Source of the DNA: Coniferiporia sulphurascens
Lineage: Eukaryota; Basidiomycota; Agaricomycetes; Hymenochaetales; Hymenochaetaceae
Reading direction: 5' to 3'
Length of the DNA: 64,000 nt
Assembly (NCBI GenBank): GCA_002794785.1
Contig: NBBA01000001.1
Coordinates: 434,001 to 498,000 of the forward strand
Shown: positions 31,527 through 43,113 of the stretch, one piece after another
Numbering within the stretch: position 1 is the stretch's first letter
Layout: each line of letters begins with the position of its first letter
Program-made: the position numbers and the translations under genes
Notes under the pieces: generated by a model
What the model was told of the DNA's origin: nothing
The model's input: the letters and a program-made list of their open reading frames with translations, nothing else
Database searches by the model: none

Positions 31527-32075
31527 TGTTAAGCTCAATGGTTATGCGATGATCAACGTCGGGGTTTCCAGATCGTCGAGACTGATGGTACGGCAACGGG
31601 GCTTCCTAGATGTCGTAAGTTGAAGGTGATTGTCGGTGGGGCTTCCTGATCAACGATGTGGACATGGTAGGCTTCTGAGTGAAGTCAGGTTACAACGAAG
31701 TGACTGGTGACACAATGACACACAGTGGACTGGTGGTAGCAGATAATGGGCTTGTATGAACAAAGAGCACAAGCTTAGGGCTTGTGCTACTGAAGTTACA
31801 TGCTTATATGCTACTCTATGTGTTTACTACTGTAGCAGCCTGTATAGGGTAGTTTACCAGACTATGGAAGGTCATGGAAACCCAAGGAATGCCTTGGTAA
31901 TACAAGGAGGGCTATCAGTAAGCAAAGCATGTCATGGTGATGCGATAAGGTGTCTTTATGGTGCAAGGCAAATAAGGATGAGTAAGGCAGAGAAATAGGG
32001 GAGTTGCGCTGACTGATGGTAAATGAAGAGGAAGTGAGTCAGCACAATAAGGGAAAGTAAAGGAAAATTGTAACA
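31527..32075. mobile_element. Family B LTR-like insertion B2, 549 bp
   Basis: Begins TGTTAAGC, ends TTGTAACA, and is flanked by the perfect 5-bp direct repeat ttatc (31522-31526 and 32076-32080). It shares gaacaaagagcacaagctta and nearby text with B1 but is 120 bp longer and diverged. It has repeats of ggggcttcctgat-like units in its left part (about 31560-31660). Confidence 0.8.
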
Positions 32076-32103
32076 TTATCACTTGTTTCTAACCCTTAAC
32101 CAG

Positions 32104-32230
32104 GGAGCAAATCTAACACTTCCTTTGATTGTACTTGAGCATTAACGGGACTAATTCAGTTGTGTGGAAGCTCAGAACTAAATTTTTGTAAGGGAGGTCC
32201 CCTTTGTAAGTTTGGTCATACAATAGAACA
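32104..32230 (-). mobile_element. Terminal fragment of the 294-974 TIR element family
   Basis: Matches, inverted, the first 120 bp of the TIR element: cttcctttgattgta, cagttgtgtggaagctcaga, gtaagggaggtcc and a degenerate TIR gtaagtttggtcatacaatag. Only this end is present. It adjoins element A3. Confidence 0.65.
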
Positions 32231-32740
32231 GGATGAGCGTATTTAGTTCTTATTGGATTGAGTCGGTTTATTACCATTTTTCTTACCTTCTAATCTCATT
32301 ACAACAATCGGATCACACAGGATCGGATCGGTTCTTACTGCATCAGATTTCATTCCTATATTCTCACCCTTTTTAAAAATCCTATTACAAAAAATTTATA
32401 TTGTGGATTTGTTGTCTAGGGATCGGATCGGTTCATTAGCATTTTTCTTATTGTAGTTATCAATGCAATTATACAAACAATGTATACACCTCTAGGATCA
32501 GATTTCCATGGATCCAATATTTCTATTCAATAGACATAGGATTGATGTTGACTCTGTGGTGATCGGTTGAGCAATAAGAGAGCGAGAAAGATCTACGAGA
32601 AAATGGAACATGTCATACAAGTTAAAACAACCACTGGCAAGGTCTAACAATTACGGTATCTATGTCACAATTCATCCTATGCATGCGATGAATGGGGTCA
32701 CGAGAAATTCTGAGGCACGACCACAAGCATACACAGGAAC
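32231..32740. other. Intergenic with short GGATCGGATCGG repeats
   Basis: The motif ggatcggatcggttc occurs twice (about 32310 and 32418), each followed by a similar tail (attrstttttctta). No ORF or element boundary is seen. Confidence 0.4.
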
Positions 32741-34397
32741 CTACTCAAATTGCATGTCGCTTACACTACGGACCCTGTAGCTTGTGCCTCCATTGACGCT
32801 CCTTTCAGCAGCCTCACTCAGGTGCACCAGTAGCCGACAGCCTACTATGCAGGGTATGGTCGTGGACGTTAATATAACCTGCACGACAAAACCTGCTACG
32901 TCGTAGGAACCATCCATATTCACCTGCAGGATTGTAATGTGTGCAACACTGCATATCATTATGCTGAAAGGTGACGTTAAGCTCGCAGGGACGAAGGGAG
33001 AGAGGAATAATTACATGATAAAGTAAAGGGCTTGATCTTGGATGAGGACTTTGACAAGGCTTATGCCATTAAACCCAGCTGTTTCTCGCCAGAAAATGGC
33101 AGCTTTGTAGAGGGCCAGAACCATCAGGATAAGTTCAAAAACAAGTGGAACCGTCCTGTTCTGATGTGAGTATGGAAACATCTCTCTATAGTTCAGTGAA
33201 TGAACCAATAAAGGGCAATGAGGAAGGGAGGAATAATGCTCTCACTGATACAAAATGTAAACCCCGCCATACCTACTACGAGTACTAGCTCTCTGCCAGT
33301 GAGATTCATGACTAAATCGGAGGAGCCGGTTACTTACATTTCTGTACTAAAACGATTTTAATGCAGATTCCTAGCATGAAGACAGACTCCGCAGCAAACA
33401 GAGCCTTTAGGCATATAGACAGTTTCTTCGCTGTTAAGATTAAAGGGACTGTGACGGAGCTTTCATACTAGTAGTTGTCAAGTTACATACGTCCACACCA
33501 TAGTGCAAGTACCCTCATCAAGAGGATGTCTGCGACAAGCACAACGATAAGAATCATGTAAAAAAATAATATAGAATATACAAACAATCTATAAGAACAA
33601 TAGTTATCCAATCTGATGAAAAATTGCCGTTAGAGCTACCTTGTTATGAGCAATAAGATTAAGTACTCACCCCCCACATTCTCTACCCATATAGAGAAGT
33701 CGCCTGAAATTTTATTAGCCCAGGCCGTGATAGAGACTCCCAACATTTCTTACATCCAAAAATGTAGAATGTTAGGACATTAGTGCAACCCGATTCAATG
33801 GTGTGCTTACAGTTTCATACTCATGTAGTAGGAATAAGCTGAGTCTATTTTCATCAATGATGTACAATTGCCACGCAAAGTTGAGTCTAGAGCGAGAGCT
33901 CACTCATTATACGTGCTATCACAGAAAGAATTCCCGTGTACCGATTCTGTAAAAGGCATATATATTTCGTCAGCAGCCAATTGCTATGTTCGGTTTTCCA
34001 AGTTTATTGTTTGCTTACAAGAAGGCATACTATACTGGCAGTCTTACGAGGTGAGCTCTTTTACAGGTGAGTCACTCCAGGTTAGTAGATGGGCAGGACA
34101 CAGTTAATAGGAGAAACTACCCAAAAGTATTTAACCTAGGACATCGACATAAGATATGGTCAATAGGGATGTAAGCAGATATCCTATAGCAACTTGCATA
34201 CTTCTTTGTCTAATGTAGTAGCTGAAGGAATTAGTTAGAGGAACTCCCAATAGATAAAATCAACGGACGCAACTAGTATCATAACAGATCATAATGGCGA
34301 CTGCCAACTGGACATAGATATAATTCTTGCAGGCGGAGAGAATGGACGCAAGTTGACTTGGATCCAAAGGCCCTACATCAGACCGAGTCAATAACAT
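32741..34397 (-). CDS. DUF6533-type membrane protein (copy 6)
   Basis: Exon 1 starts at ATG 34397 (MLLTRSDVGPLDPSQLASIL, ending ICYDT), followed by LDKE with a normal GT donor (GAA then GTATGC), an exon RYTGILSVIARIMS-like near 33950, DWITIVLID near 33610, ILMRVLALWCG near 33520-33490, then LTAKKLSICLKALFAAESVF near 33430, FVHSL and VFELILMVLALYKAAIFW (33160-33090), LVKVLIQDQALYFIM, and the last exon to the stop at 32741 (SVAHITILQVNMD ... SVSDMQFE). The last exon has QVN where other copies have WVD. No stop was seen in the deduced exons. Unknown function, multi-pass membrane protein. Confidence 0.6.
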
Positions 34398-35160
34398 TGT
34401 AGTAAGTAAGTGTCGCAGTTCAAGATGCGTGCAATGTACAGGATGGAAGCAGGTAAGACACTAGGCGGATGGTGGTGGATTGCTTCAATACAGACTCACG
34501 CGAGGGTCGAAGTTATATGAGATGGTCCGAGAAGAAACTTTACCTTGTTTGTTCAACAAAGATGTGTCCATAAGAAGCTCTTCACGGCCTTCATACAAAG
34601 TTGGATCCCTATAATGATCTGGCAATGATTTGGCACCACGCCACCTGCTTGACCCCCATGCCAGTGATTGAGCATCCACAGGGGTCACTGGGGTGGACCT
34701 GATAACAAAAAATATACAGTATGTCTTTTTAAACTCAGGCGATAGCTCGTTGTAATTTCCCTTTACGACCGTATAGATTTCCTTCACTATCAAGAAGTTT
34801 GTGGTCATATCAAGAGCTTACAGTTACGGTATACAAATACTATGTGATTTAGAGCCTACAAGAAAGATCTCCGATGGGTCCTGATTGGCCAAGTTGTAAG
34901 AAGCAGTTTACAAGTCGGAAGCCCCAAAGTCACAATTAGATTCAGATGGCAGGTGCCAGGGAATGAGGGAGTGGAAATATAAACTAGCGATATCATCGAT
35001 AAAGGTGTTCACCAGTTACCTGCGTGGCGTCTCATCTAAGAAGTGGTTCGGACAAATCTTGCCTCGTGATTCCGTGATTGCGGTAGCTTGTCGGATCCGG
35101 TTAATTTACTCGGCCGACCTTTTTGTAGCCCAGTATGATTTGATGAATACAGGGTGATCA
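34398..35160 (-). promoter_or_regulatory. Duplicated upstream flank of DUF6533 copy 6
   Basis: About 750 bp here match the sequence at 43480-43930 block by block (gataacaa, ctatgtgattta, gtcctgattggc, gaagcagt, agattcagatggcag, cgtgattnnnntg). At 43 kb the same flank is stranded on the far side of the Copia element. The flank therefore belongs to the duplicated unit and holds the promoter. Confidence 0.55.
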
Positions 35161-35865
35161 AATAAAAGAGAAATCAGATGGACAGAAAGACTCCAGGGCC
35201 TGGCTTCTTTTTGACACAGCTGCACGCAGGTCCAAGCCACAATTTCATCACTCTGCCTTCGAGTCCGGTCCGCCGGGTTCCGGAACACGTGGCGTGTGCC
35301 ACCGTACCAGGGAGTTTTTCACCCCCTTTAGTTTAACTCAAAGTCGTCTTCAAAACTGAAAGAGTGCCCAAACACAAACTTCAACTGCACCGTTCGTCAA
35401 ACCCTCCGAGGCTTCCACGAAGCGGCAGGGTAGACACCTAGACAGCCTCTCAAGCGATTTTACCTGCCTGAAATGATAGTGCTACGAGTCCGAGTCAACC
35501 CGGAGGTCGACCTCCGGTGGTGAACATTGTCTTGTAGGTATGAAAAGGCAGGAAGATAAACCTCAACGGTAGGCAAGGTGGTGTTGTATGGTAGCACCGG
35601 AAGCGCTACAATTGTCAGGAAGATGGCAAGGACGAAGAGGGAGAGCGTCCTGCATACATTGCGTTCAGTCTCATTTGGTGCTACTATGCAGGGAACTAAA
35701 ATGAGAGAATAATGAGAGGAGAGAATGATCAGGGAAATGGGGGCAAAAAGCGAAGGGGTGAGGCATTTGTGACCTATCGCATCGGACACCACCAGAACGG
35801 TAAGTCACTAACCGAATGCAAGGCTGCGTTGCATCAGCGCTGGGTATTTCTCCTATAACTAGATT

Positions 35866-36075
35866 TCAGGTAGCGTCTCGTGGCACTCCGAGTCGACCCC
35901 GCCCAACGTGCCAATCTTCATTGTCACCACATCTTTCCAGGGCAAGCCAGCAGACAACGCCATGCAGTTCATTGTGCTTCCTCCTTCGCCTGACGGCGCA
36001 GATGCACAGACTCTTTCGGACATGGCATATCTGGTCTTTGGGTGTGGCACCCGCAAACAAGCGTGCATGCACTAG
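35866..36075 (+). pseudogene. CYP505-like flavodoxin domain fragment
   Basis: One frame reads SESTPPNVPIFIVTTSFQG, then KPADNAMQF, and SDMAYLVFGCGTRK before a stop at 36073-36075. A hydrophobic strand, the TxSxxGxPxDNA loop and the xYxVFGCG strand in this order are typical of the FMN-binding domain of fungal P450:reductase fusions (CYP505, P450foxy) and of related diflavin reductases. Only about 65 codons remain, with no heme domain before and no FAD/NADPH domain after. A splice acceptor may precede it (tttcag at 35860-35865). It is a fragment of a gene moved or decayed here. Confidence 0.5.
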
Positions 36076-36450
36076 CATGTACTGGCATCACTGAACACTC
36101 TGTCCCAAGTGGCCCGTGTATGCGCGCATCGCCACCACAGACTTCTCCCATCTGATGAGTAACATCGAGTTCCTTCTAATCATATTTGACATCGCATTCT
36201 CCCTAGAAAGTGATCATTATCACATGATGAAATCTCATCACATCCCTCACCGGACTGCGCAACGCCCTTCTGGGCTTCTCTATCTGTTTATTTAGAATTT
36301 GCTCTGCCTTATGTATCTGTGATCTGGGACCCTGACTTCAATTTTTGCACTACTTTATTGTACTAATGTGGTGACATCTTATCCCTCCCAGAAATCTTTC
36401 GGAAAAATACATTGGGCACCAAGAACTATGCAGACTACACAAATTGCATG

Positions 36451-37080
36451 TCACTCACACTCCAAGCCCTTTATTGTACCTCCATTAGTAACCCATTCTG
36501 CAGCCTCGTTCAAATGCACTAACAGCCTACAGCCTATTATGCAAGGAATGGTAGTGGATGATACTATTTGTCCCACAATATCGACTGCTGCGGTAGGAGA
36601 GCCTAGATCCGCCAAAGAATTCGCAATGTTCCCTATACTGCACATCATTACGTTAGAAGATACCATTAGATTGGCCAAACCAAGAGAAAAGAAAGAAAAG
36701 TGTTACATGACAAAGTAGATAACTTGGTCACAGATTTACACCTTAGTAAGGTTGATGCCCTCGGGCCCGGCTGATTCTCGCCACAAGCCAGCAGCTTTGT
36801 AGAGGGCCAGAGTCATTAAGACAAGCTCAAACAAAAGTGGAGTGGTCCTATGAAAGGTGTGAATATGAGGTAATCCTGTAACTTTGCATACAAACCAATA
36901 TAGAGACTCCAACATAGGAGAAAGAGAATCATCGGAACCGCAAAATGCGAAGCCTTCCACACTTCCTACGGCTACTGGTACGCTGTCAGTGGCTTCAGCT
37001 AGAAGCATAATGTATTTTTCTCACTTCTCTCCATTACAACAATGGTGATCCAAATTCCTAACATTAATTCAATTTCTACT
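36451..37080 (-). pseudogene. DUF6533 gene truncated at its 5' end by a Copia element (copy 7)
   Basis: The C-terminal exons are present: FELVLMTLALYKAAGLWRE and GINLTKV (about 36840-36740), SPMLESLYWFVC before them, and the last exon (36678-36451) with SVDDTICPTISTA-type antisense matched by CIIGCRLLVHLNEAAEW on the coding strand. The exon at about 37070 (IEIELMLGIWITIVVMEKS) is cut at 37082, where the Copia LTR begins. The upstream flank of the gene reappears beyond the other LTR (43383 on), but the 5' exons are absent, so insertion was accompanied or followed by deletion. The tail also lacks the usual SVSGMQFA. Confidence 0.65.
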
Positions 37081-37082
37081 GC

Positions 37083-37361
37083 TCTTAAAATCTATGCACT
37101 GTTGATGTGCGTGGTAAGACGATGAACGGTTGCAGTGGTGTGAAAGTTATGAGGTTGATAGAAGTGTGGGTTATCAGCGTAAACCGATGTATTTCATGGT
37201 AGAGACCAGCTCTCCTTATATACATCTACTGTGAGCTACGTATACTATAACTATCATAGCTCCTATCATATGGCGTTATCATTGCATTATCGTATACTTA
37301 GTAAGATGGTTGTTCATATGACCATCTATATATTTAGTACGTTTGTTATATTTATTTAATA
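37083..37361 (-). repeat. Copia 3' LTR
   Basis: Matches 43125-43382 over its length with many differences and small gaps. Contains TATATAAGGAGAG on the minus strand (about 37225-37210), a likely TATA box. Cuts DUF6533 copy 7 at its outer edge. Confidence 0.85.
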
Positions 37362-37373
37362 CTCCCCTTCAAA
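37362..37373 (-). other. Copia polypurine tract
   Basis: On the minus strand TTGAAGGGGAG lies directly before the first base of the 3' LTR, the usual position of the plus-strand primer. Confidence 0.65.
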
Positions 37374-38354
37374 CTTTTACTAGGCAGAGTAGACTTGTAA
37401 AACATTTGATTAACTCTATTGTTAGCACTTTCATCATAATATCAGCCTTTTGCTGTCCAGTTGGAATATATGAAACTGATATAGTTTCATTTTCAATATA
37501 ATCTCATAAAAAATCTTTTTGTATGTCAATATGTTTCGTTCGTTGTGTATATTTTTATTCTGTTGAGTTTACTATAGTTATGGCTGCTTGATTATCACAT
37601 AATATTTTTGTAGGTGTATCCAAGGTCTGCAGTACCTCTTCAACCAGTCTTCTTAGCCATATCGCTTCTTTTACTCCATGTGTTAAAGCTTGTAATTCAG
37701 CTTCACATACTGATAATGACACTAATTCTTGTTTTTTACTAGACCATGATGTCGTTGCATTTCCAATTTGAAATATGTATCCGGATATTGCTTTATGGCC
37801 TTCTTGTGTCATTCCATTGGCATCAGTATATCCGATTAACTCAATTGGCTCTTTTCCACCAAGTATTAACCAATAATCATTTGTTCCTTTTAAATATTTA
37901 AAACAGTGTTTTACTGCATTATAATGTTTGATACTAGGTTTGTTTAGATGCCTAGCAAATTGACCTGTTGCAAATGATATATCAGGTCTTGTACAGTCTG
38001 CTGCATATCGTAATGCTCCAACCATATTCATATAAGGTATTTGTCTCATAAAATTTAATTCTTCGTTAGTTGGATTTTCTAGTGATTTTAACACTTGTCC
38101 TGGTGTCATTGGTGTTCGTACCGTTGCAGCGTCTTTTAGTTTGTATTTTTCAATTATGTTATCAATATAATTTTTTTGTCTTAATTTTATAATTCTTTCT
38201 TCTCAGTTTCATTCAATTTCAATTCCGAGTAACCAATGTACATCGTTTCTGTCAGTAAATTTTACATGTTTTCCTATTTCGTCTTTAAAGGCTTTTATTA
38301 TTAATAAGTTTAAGCTGCATATCATTATGTCATCAACATGTATAAAAAGTACTA

Positions 38355-38991
38355 CAGTTGAAAGCATCAAGAACCCATGCCTCAGTAAGTTCCAAAATGA
38401 CCAAAAATTGTAACTGTATCTAGTCCACAAATACATCCTATATACCTATGAAACTTAGTGAAATGGATAGCAATAAAGTTCCTTTATAGATCTTGTTGAT
38501 TTAAATCCTAGAATTTGGGGGAGTGAAAACTTTCCTTGGAAAATTTGACACAAAATATTAAATTATTTAAAAATTATTTTATTTTATTATTTAATTACCC
38601 ATATACAGAAGGTTACATAAGTTTAGCACCCACTCAGCATCCAGCGGCTGTTTCTGGATATTGATTTGATGGTTCCCTTACTCTTAGCAAAAACATCAGA
38701 GTCCATAGGCTGCTTAGCTGACTTCTCTTAGGCAATCCTGCTTGTGCACAGCTGCAGGATTGTCAAGAGCAGGCACTTATAGTATGCCGGCAAGTCTCTC
38801 AATTATTTTTAGAATTTATTATTATTTATTTTTCTCAAAAAATTTGACACATTTGGTCTATTTTTAGAAAATATCTGAAAACGCGAGATCTTGTGTTTCT
38901 TGGTTACTTTTCGGTTTAAAATTTCAATTTCAGCCACCAATTCGGTATTTCCCGGCCCAGCAGAGGCGCAGCTTTATCATGCTTTCAACTG
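38355..38991. mobile_element. Tc1/mariner-like non-autonomous insert in Copia RT, 637 bp
   Basis: The ends are CAGTTGAAAGCAT (38355-38367) and its exact inverse (38979-38991), each bordered by TA (38353-38354, 38992-38993), the target duplication of the Tc1/mariner/pogo superfamily. It sits between the RT segments before and after it; removing the insert with one TA puts both in the same frame, four codons from the HVDD motif. No ORF. The interior is A/T-rich near both ends, with tgacaca-like repeats (tttgacacaaaat at 38546, atttgacacattt at 38842). Confidence 0.88.
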
Positions 38992-39439
38992 TAGGATTGT
39001 TTTCCCTTTTACTTTTCTAAAGAATACTGCATTGTCTTGAACTGCTTGTATTAGTCCAATTCCTATTAGGATTTCTGATAATTTTTCATACCATTGTCTG
39101 CCTGCTTGTTTTAATCCATATAAGGCTTTATTTAATTTTAAAATCTGACCAGGTTTTATTTTAATTAAATTTCCTGGTGGTGGTTTTATATATATATTTT
39201 CGTCTTTTTCTAATTCACCATATAAGTAAGCTGATTTTATATCGATTTGGTGAATTTTGTAATTGTTTGTTGCACTCCAACTTAATATAGTTCTTACTGT
39301 GGCTAATCGTGCCACTGGAGCGAATGTATCATTTGAGTAGTAGTCTATACCCTCTTTCTGGGCAAATCCTTGAACTACTAATCTTGCTTTGTAACATTCG
39401 ATTTCTCCGTTTGCTAATCTTTTTGTTTTGTTTATTGTA

Positions 39440-39462
39440 ACAAATCTTGATTACACAATTAA

Positions 39463-39499
<37 letters not shown>

Positions 39500-39537
39500 T
39501 TGCTACAAATTAATGTATCTATTTTTATGTAATTTTA

Positions 39538-39621
<84 letters not shown>

Positions 39622-39652
39622 TCATTTTTTTTTTTTTTTTTTTTCAATTTTT
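39440..39652. repeat. Homopolymer-rich insert in Copia RT
   Basis: A runs of 31 (39466-39496) and 78 bases (39541-39618) and a T run of 20 (39625-39644) interrupt the RT between IIDPPKEANI and the GxRxV strand that follows. The first A run is bordered by acaattaatgta and acaaattaatgta, which looks like a duplication around a poly(A)-type insertion. It may be a retroposed A tract, a microsatellite expansion, or an assembly error. Confidence 0.6.
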
Positions 39653-41713
39653 TTATGTTTGCTTCTTTTGGTGGATCAATGATTTTCCATGTAGATCTTC
39701 GATTAACGTTTTTATTTCTTCTTTCATTGCTGTGATCCACTGATTTGCGTCAATTCTATTGATTGCTTGTTGATATGAATTCAGATCGCCTATTAATTCC
39801 GTATTGAATTGATTAAATTCTGTAAGATAAGCAACTGTATTTTGTTCATCAAAGTTAAGACCTAGTGATCGTTTTGTTGGTTTAATTGTTCGTATTGGTC
39901 TTTCTTTTGTTAATTCTTGAATTTGTTCGTTATGTTTTTCTGTATTATTCTCCCCTTCAATTTTAGATGGTGGAGAATCTAAAAATTGTAAATTTCGTTC
40001 AACTGTAATTTTTCTGTTATGATAGGTTCTATGACCTTTACTTTCTTCATCAAATCCTAGCCATTGTGCATATATTCCTTTTGGTTGTAATTTATTAACG
40101 TCTTCTTGTCGTATTATGCAATATTGGCCAAATTCTTTTAAGTCGTCGATATTATAATTTTCGTTATATTGTTTGAAATATGGCTTTTTAAAATCAATAG
40201 CACTCTTTGGTGTTCTATTGTAAACGTAAATACTGTATTTTACAGCTTCTTCCCATAGACTGGGTGGTAGTTTTGCTTGTAGCAGATTTACTTGTGTATT
40301 GTTTAGAATTGTTTGATGTGATTGTTCTGCTACTCCATTTTGTTGTGGCGTATCGTGAACAGTCAGCTTTCGTATTGTTCCATGTTTTTCTAAATATTCA
40401 GTGAATTGTTTACTTAAAAACACTGTGTCATTATCACTTTGTAATATTTTTATTTTTATGTTGAATTGTGTATTGAGCATAGTAGCCCAAGTCGTATAAG
40501 CATTTAAGCCCTTGTCTTTTGTTTTTAATAAAATCATTTTTATCCATCTTGTAGCATCATCTACAAGTGTTAGAAGATATTTATATCCTCCTATTGCATG
40601 TGTGGATGCTGGACCCCATATGTCCATATGTATGTGATCGCCGAATTTTTCGGCTAACTTTGAAATACATAATTTTGGGATTTGCATTCTTTTTATATTT
40701 GCTTCAAGACAGATTGTGCATTGAACTTCGTCGTAATTTGAAATTTTATTATTTGTAATTTGATCTTCTTTTAGTAATCGTTTTATGTAAGCATAACTTA
40801 TATGCCCGAGTTTTTTGTGAAGTTCAAATAATGTTACATTTTTTGTAGCCGCTTGTACATTGTTGTTAAATATACTATACAATCCATTTATATTTTTAAT
40901 TTTTCTGCATAAAGATCCATTAGGATACTTTATTGTGCATTTGTTTTCTTTATAAATAAATTCGTAGCCGTCTTGACATAGAAGTCCTTGAGAGACTAAT
41001 GTCATATTCATTTTAGGATTGTAATATACGTTTGATAATGTTATAACACTTACCGAGTGTCTGTTGGGGATGTAAAGCTTAAGATCCCCTACTATGTTTG
41101 CCATGAATGTTGTTTTATTTGTGGCGATTATTGTTATTGTGTTGGTTTTGTAAGTATTTTGTAATCGGTTTAGATATGGTGTTAGATGTATTGTTGCACC
41201 AGTATTGATTATATCCATTGAGGAATAAACATTATTAGCAAATTTTTCTGTTGTTATAGCGTTAATGCTTACATCTAAATTATTGTCATCCACATCTTCC
41301 ATGGCGCTATCATGATTTCCTATTGCATCAAGGAAGTCATTATAAGAATAAATTGGGAATTCTCCCATGTCGAAGTCGTTGTCATCGATTTCGGTTATAG
41401 AGGCGGTTTTGCCTTGGCCAATTACAGCGCTTAACTCGATTCGAGAGCTTGATGTGACATTTGCTGCTGCTGATGCTGCGGTATGTTTAGCCTGGGCCGC
41501 ACTTGCCCTAGTCATTGTCGGTGCCGCTGACGCACCCGTTTCCTTCCCTTTTCCTTTGTCGTCATTCACGTCCTCTTTTTTCTTCTGGGCTGCCTTCGTC
41601 CATTCCGTTTTTGGCGCCCAGCAGTCTCGACTAAAATGCCCTAACTTGTTACAGTTATAGCACTTAATAACATGTGATTGTTGGTTAGGGGAATATCCCC
41701 CTCATCCTCGTCC

Positions 41714-42760
41714 TCACATATATCCTCCATGGCCCCTATAGCCGCGACCTCGTGGCTGTACTCCACGGCTATTACCGCGTCCGCGGCCCCTAAAATAGGG
41801 GTGGTTCCACTCGTCCTTGGGCAGGTGGTTAGCCGCCACTCCTGTCCTCTGATGATTTTTATGCCACCCCTTGAAGGCATTTCTCAATGCCGTTAGTAGG
41901 AATTGAGGGGTTAGTTCAATTTCATCTTTGTCTGGATTTGTTTCGTTGATTGTTTTAATATATAACTCACTCTGTGTGAGTACATATTGATATTGTTCAG
42001 GCATTGCCCTCATAATGGCCGATATGTATGTCGACTCTGAAACTTTTACCCCTTGGGCTATTAGTTCCTCGTATTTATTGCTGAGGTTATCGAGCATTCC
42101 ATCGAAATGGCTGACATGACCTCTGATATCAAAAAGGGCAGCCTCATTAAAGCCCTTTGTAATTGTTGTCTGGACATTATATTGTCCATCAAGCGCTTTG
42201 AGTAGCGCTGGAATATCTTTAGAGAAATTAAGATAATAAGCCAATATTTTGTCAGGCATAGTGCGCATAATGCCGTTATATAAAGCGCTTGATATACCAG
42301 TCTCTCCAGTTCCTGGGGAGTTAATGAGCAGGTTACCGTAACCTGCACTCTCGATTGCACTTTGGACTCTGTAGTTCCAGAGTTTGTAGTTTCTATGCCC
42401 ATCGAGTTTCTCAATTCCGTTGAAGAATTTCTGGAGTTCTGCGAGTTTAGTTGCCATACTCGGTTCATCTTCCTCAGTATCGTTAGTGTCTGAATCGTCA
42501 GGTTCAGATGGTTCTGACGGCTCACGTGATGGGTTATTTTTGGATTCTTCGGATTTTTCTTCTTTGTTATCTTCTTTTTTATCGTCGTCTTCTTTCTTAT
42601 CGCTTTCTTCTTCTGGCTTAATATAGGGGTTATCAATTTTAAATTGTTCTTTTTCGATTGGATCTGATATACCTAAATACATACTTATTCGGTATCTGAT
42701 TTTGGATGATTTTCCTTGATCTGATATTCCTAAATCTTTAGTGTGATTTGTTAATTCCAT
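41714..42760 (-). pseudogene. Copia gag, closed by in-frame TGA codons
   Basis: 348 codons from ATG 42760. An acidic and lysine-rich stretch (residues 60-100) is followed by the gag polypeptide (KLDGHRNYKLWNYRVQSAI at about 130, ALLKALDGQYNVQTTI, SESTYISAIMRAMPEQY) and a G/R-rich tail. The frame ends at a TGA (41714-41716) with a second TGA four codons on; past both it reads GGYSPNQQS and the CCHC knuckle, so gag and pol were once one frame. Both stops stand where the GRG repeats would have CGA, as expected from C-to-T changes at CpG. Confidence 0.8.
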
Positions 42761-43113
42761 TTTATAGTCAGCTTTTATTTTTAATTTTTCATCTTGGGTA
42801 GAATTATTGTACCTGTTTATTTGATCTTGGATCTGTTGTTCCGTTCCGTTAATGGGTATTTGTCTAAGGTTACATTGAATTATTAGGTTGACTAACCTTT
42901 TGCTATCTTTAGCTTTTTGAATTTTTTCTTCGAGTTCCTTGATCGTTGATGACTGTGTATACGTTATTTTAAGTTCGTTAGCAATTATTCATAATCCTGA
43001 TAATTTTTGCAAACATGTTTGCTCACGAGTGTTTGGTTTCTGTCCGTCAGACATGATTTCATTATTCGAGGATTTATAAATTCATTAATTGTTTCGTTAG
43101 TTTATAGAGTCAA

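Larger units (their letters stand above)
29640..32100 (+). mobile_element. Divergent family A relative (A3) with two nested insertions
   Basis: The layout copies A1: protein-coding part (about 29660-30905), a region with repeated short motifs, a TATA box (31381-31388), then a leader with GCAGTTTAATTCATC like the A1 leader. In place of GTGGAGC the upstream region repeats TACTGGAAYAT (three times between 31230 and 31370). Nucleotide similarity to A1 is low but protein motifs and order are shared. Two insertions with perfect target duplications break it: 30104-30529 and 31527-32075. I could not fix its outer ends; the right end probably lies near 32095 (tttctaaccc). Confidence 0.5.
37555..41700 (-). 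pseudogene. Copia pol: protease, integrase, RT, RNase H, broken
   Basis: The frame 41569-39653 carries the zinc knuckle just upstream (CYNCNKLGHFSRDC at about 41665-41620), protease (IINTGATIHLTP, where family members have D before TGA), the pre-integrase H..H..C..C motif (ELHKKLGHIS, CTICLEANIKR) and the integrase core (HMDIWGP, LQSDND, NGVAEQ). RT starts AMKEEIKTLIED, then a frameshift and a homopolymer insert follow, then LANGEIECYKARLVVQGFAQ, DIKSAYLYGELE and LNKALYGLKQAGRQWYE (39450-38990). A TIR insert comes next, then FIHVDDIMICS (catalytic VDD) and WLLGIEIE. RNase H (38109-37555) has YTDAN, SSKKQELVSLSVCEAEL and ILCDNQAAI, followed by stops. It cannot give a working polyprotein. Confidence 0.88.
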
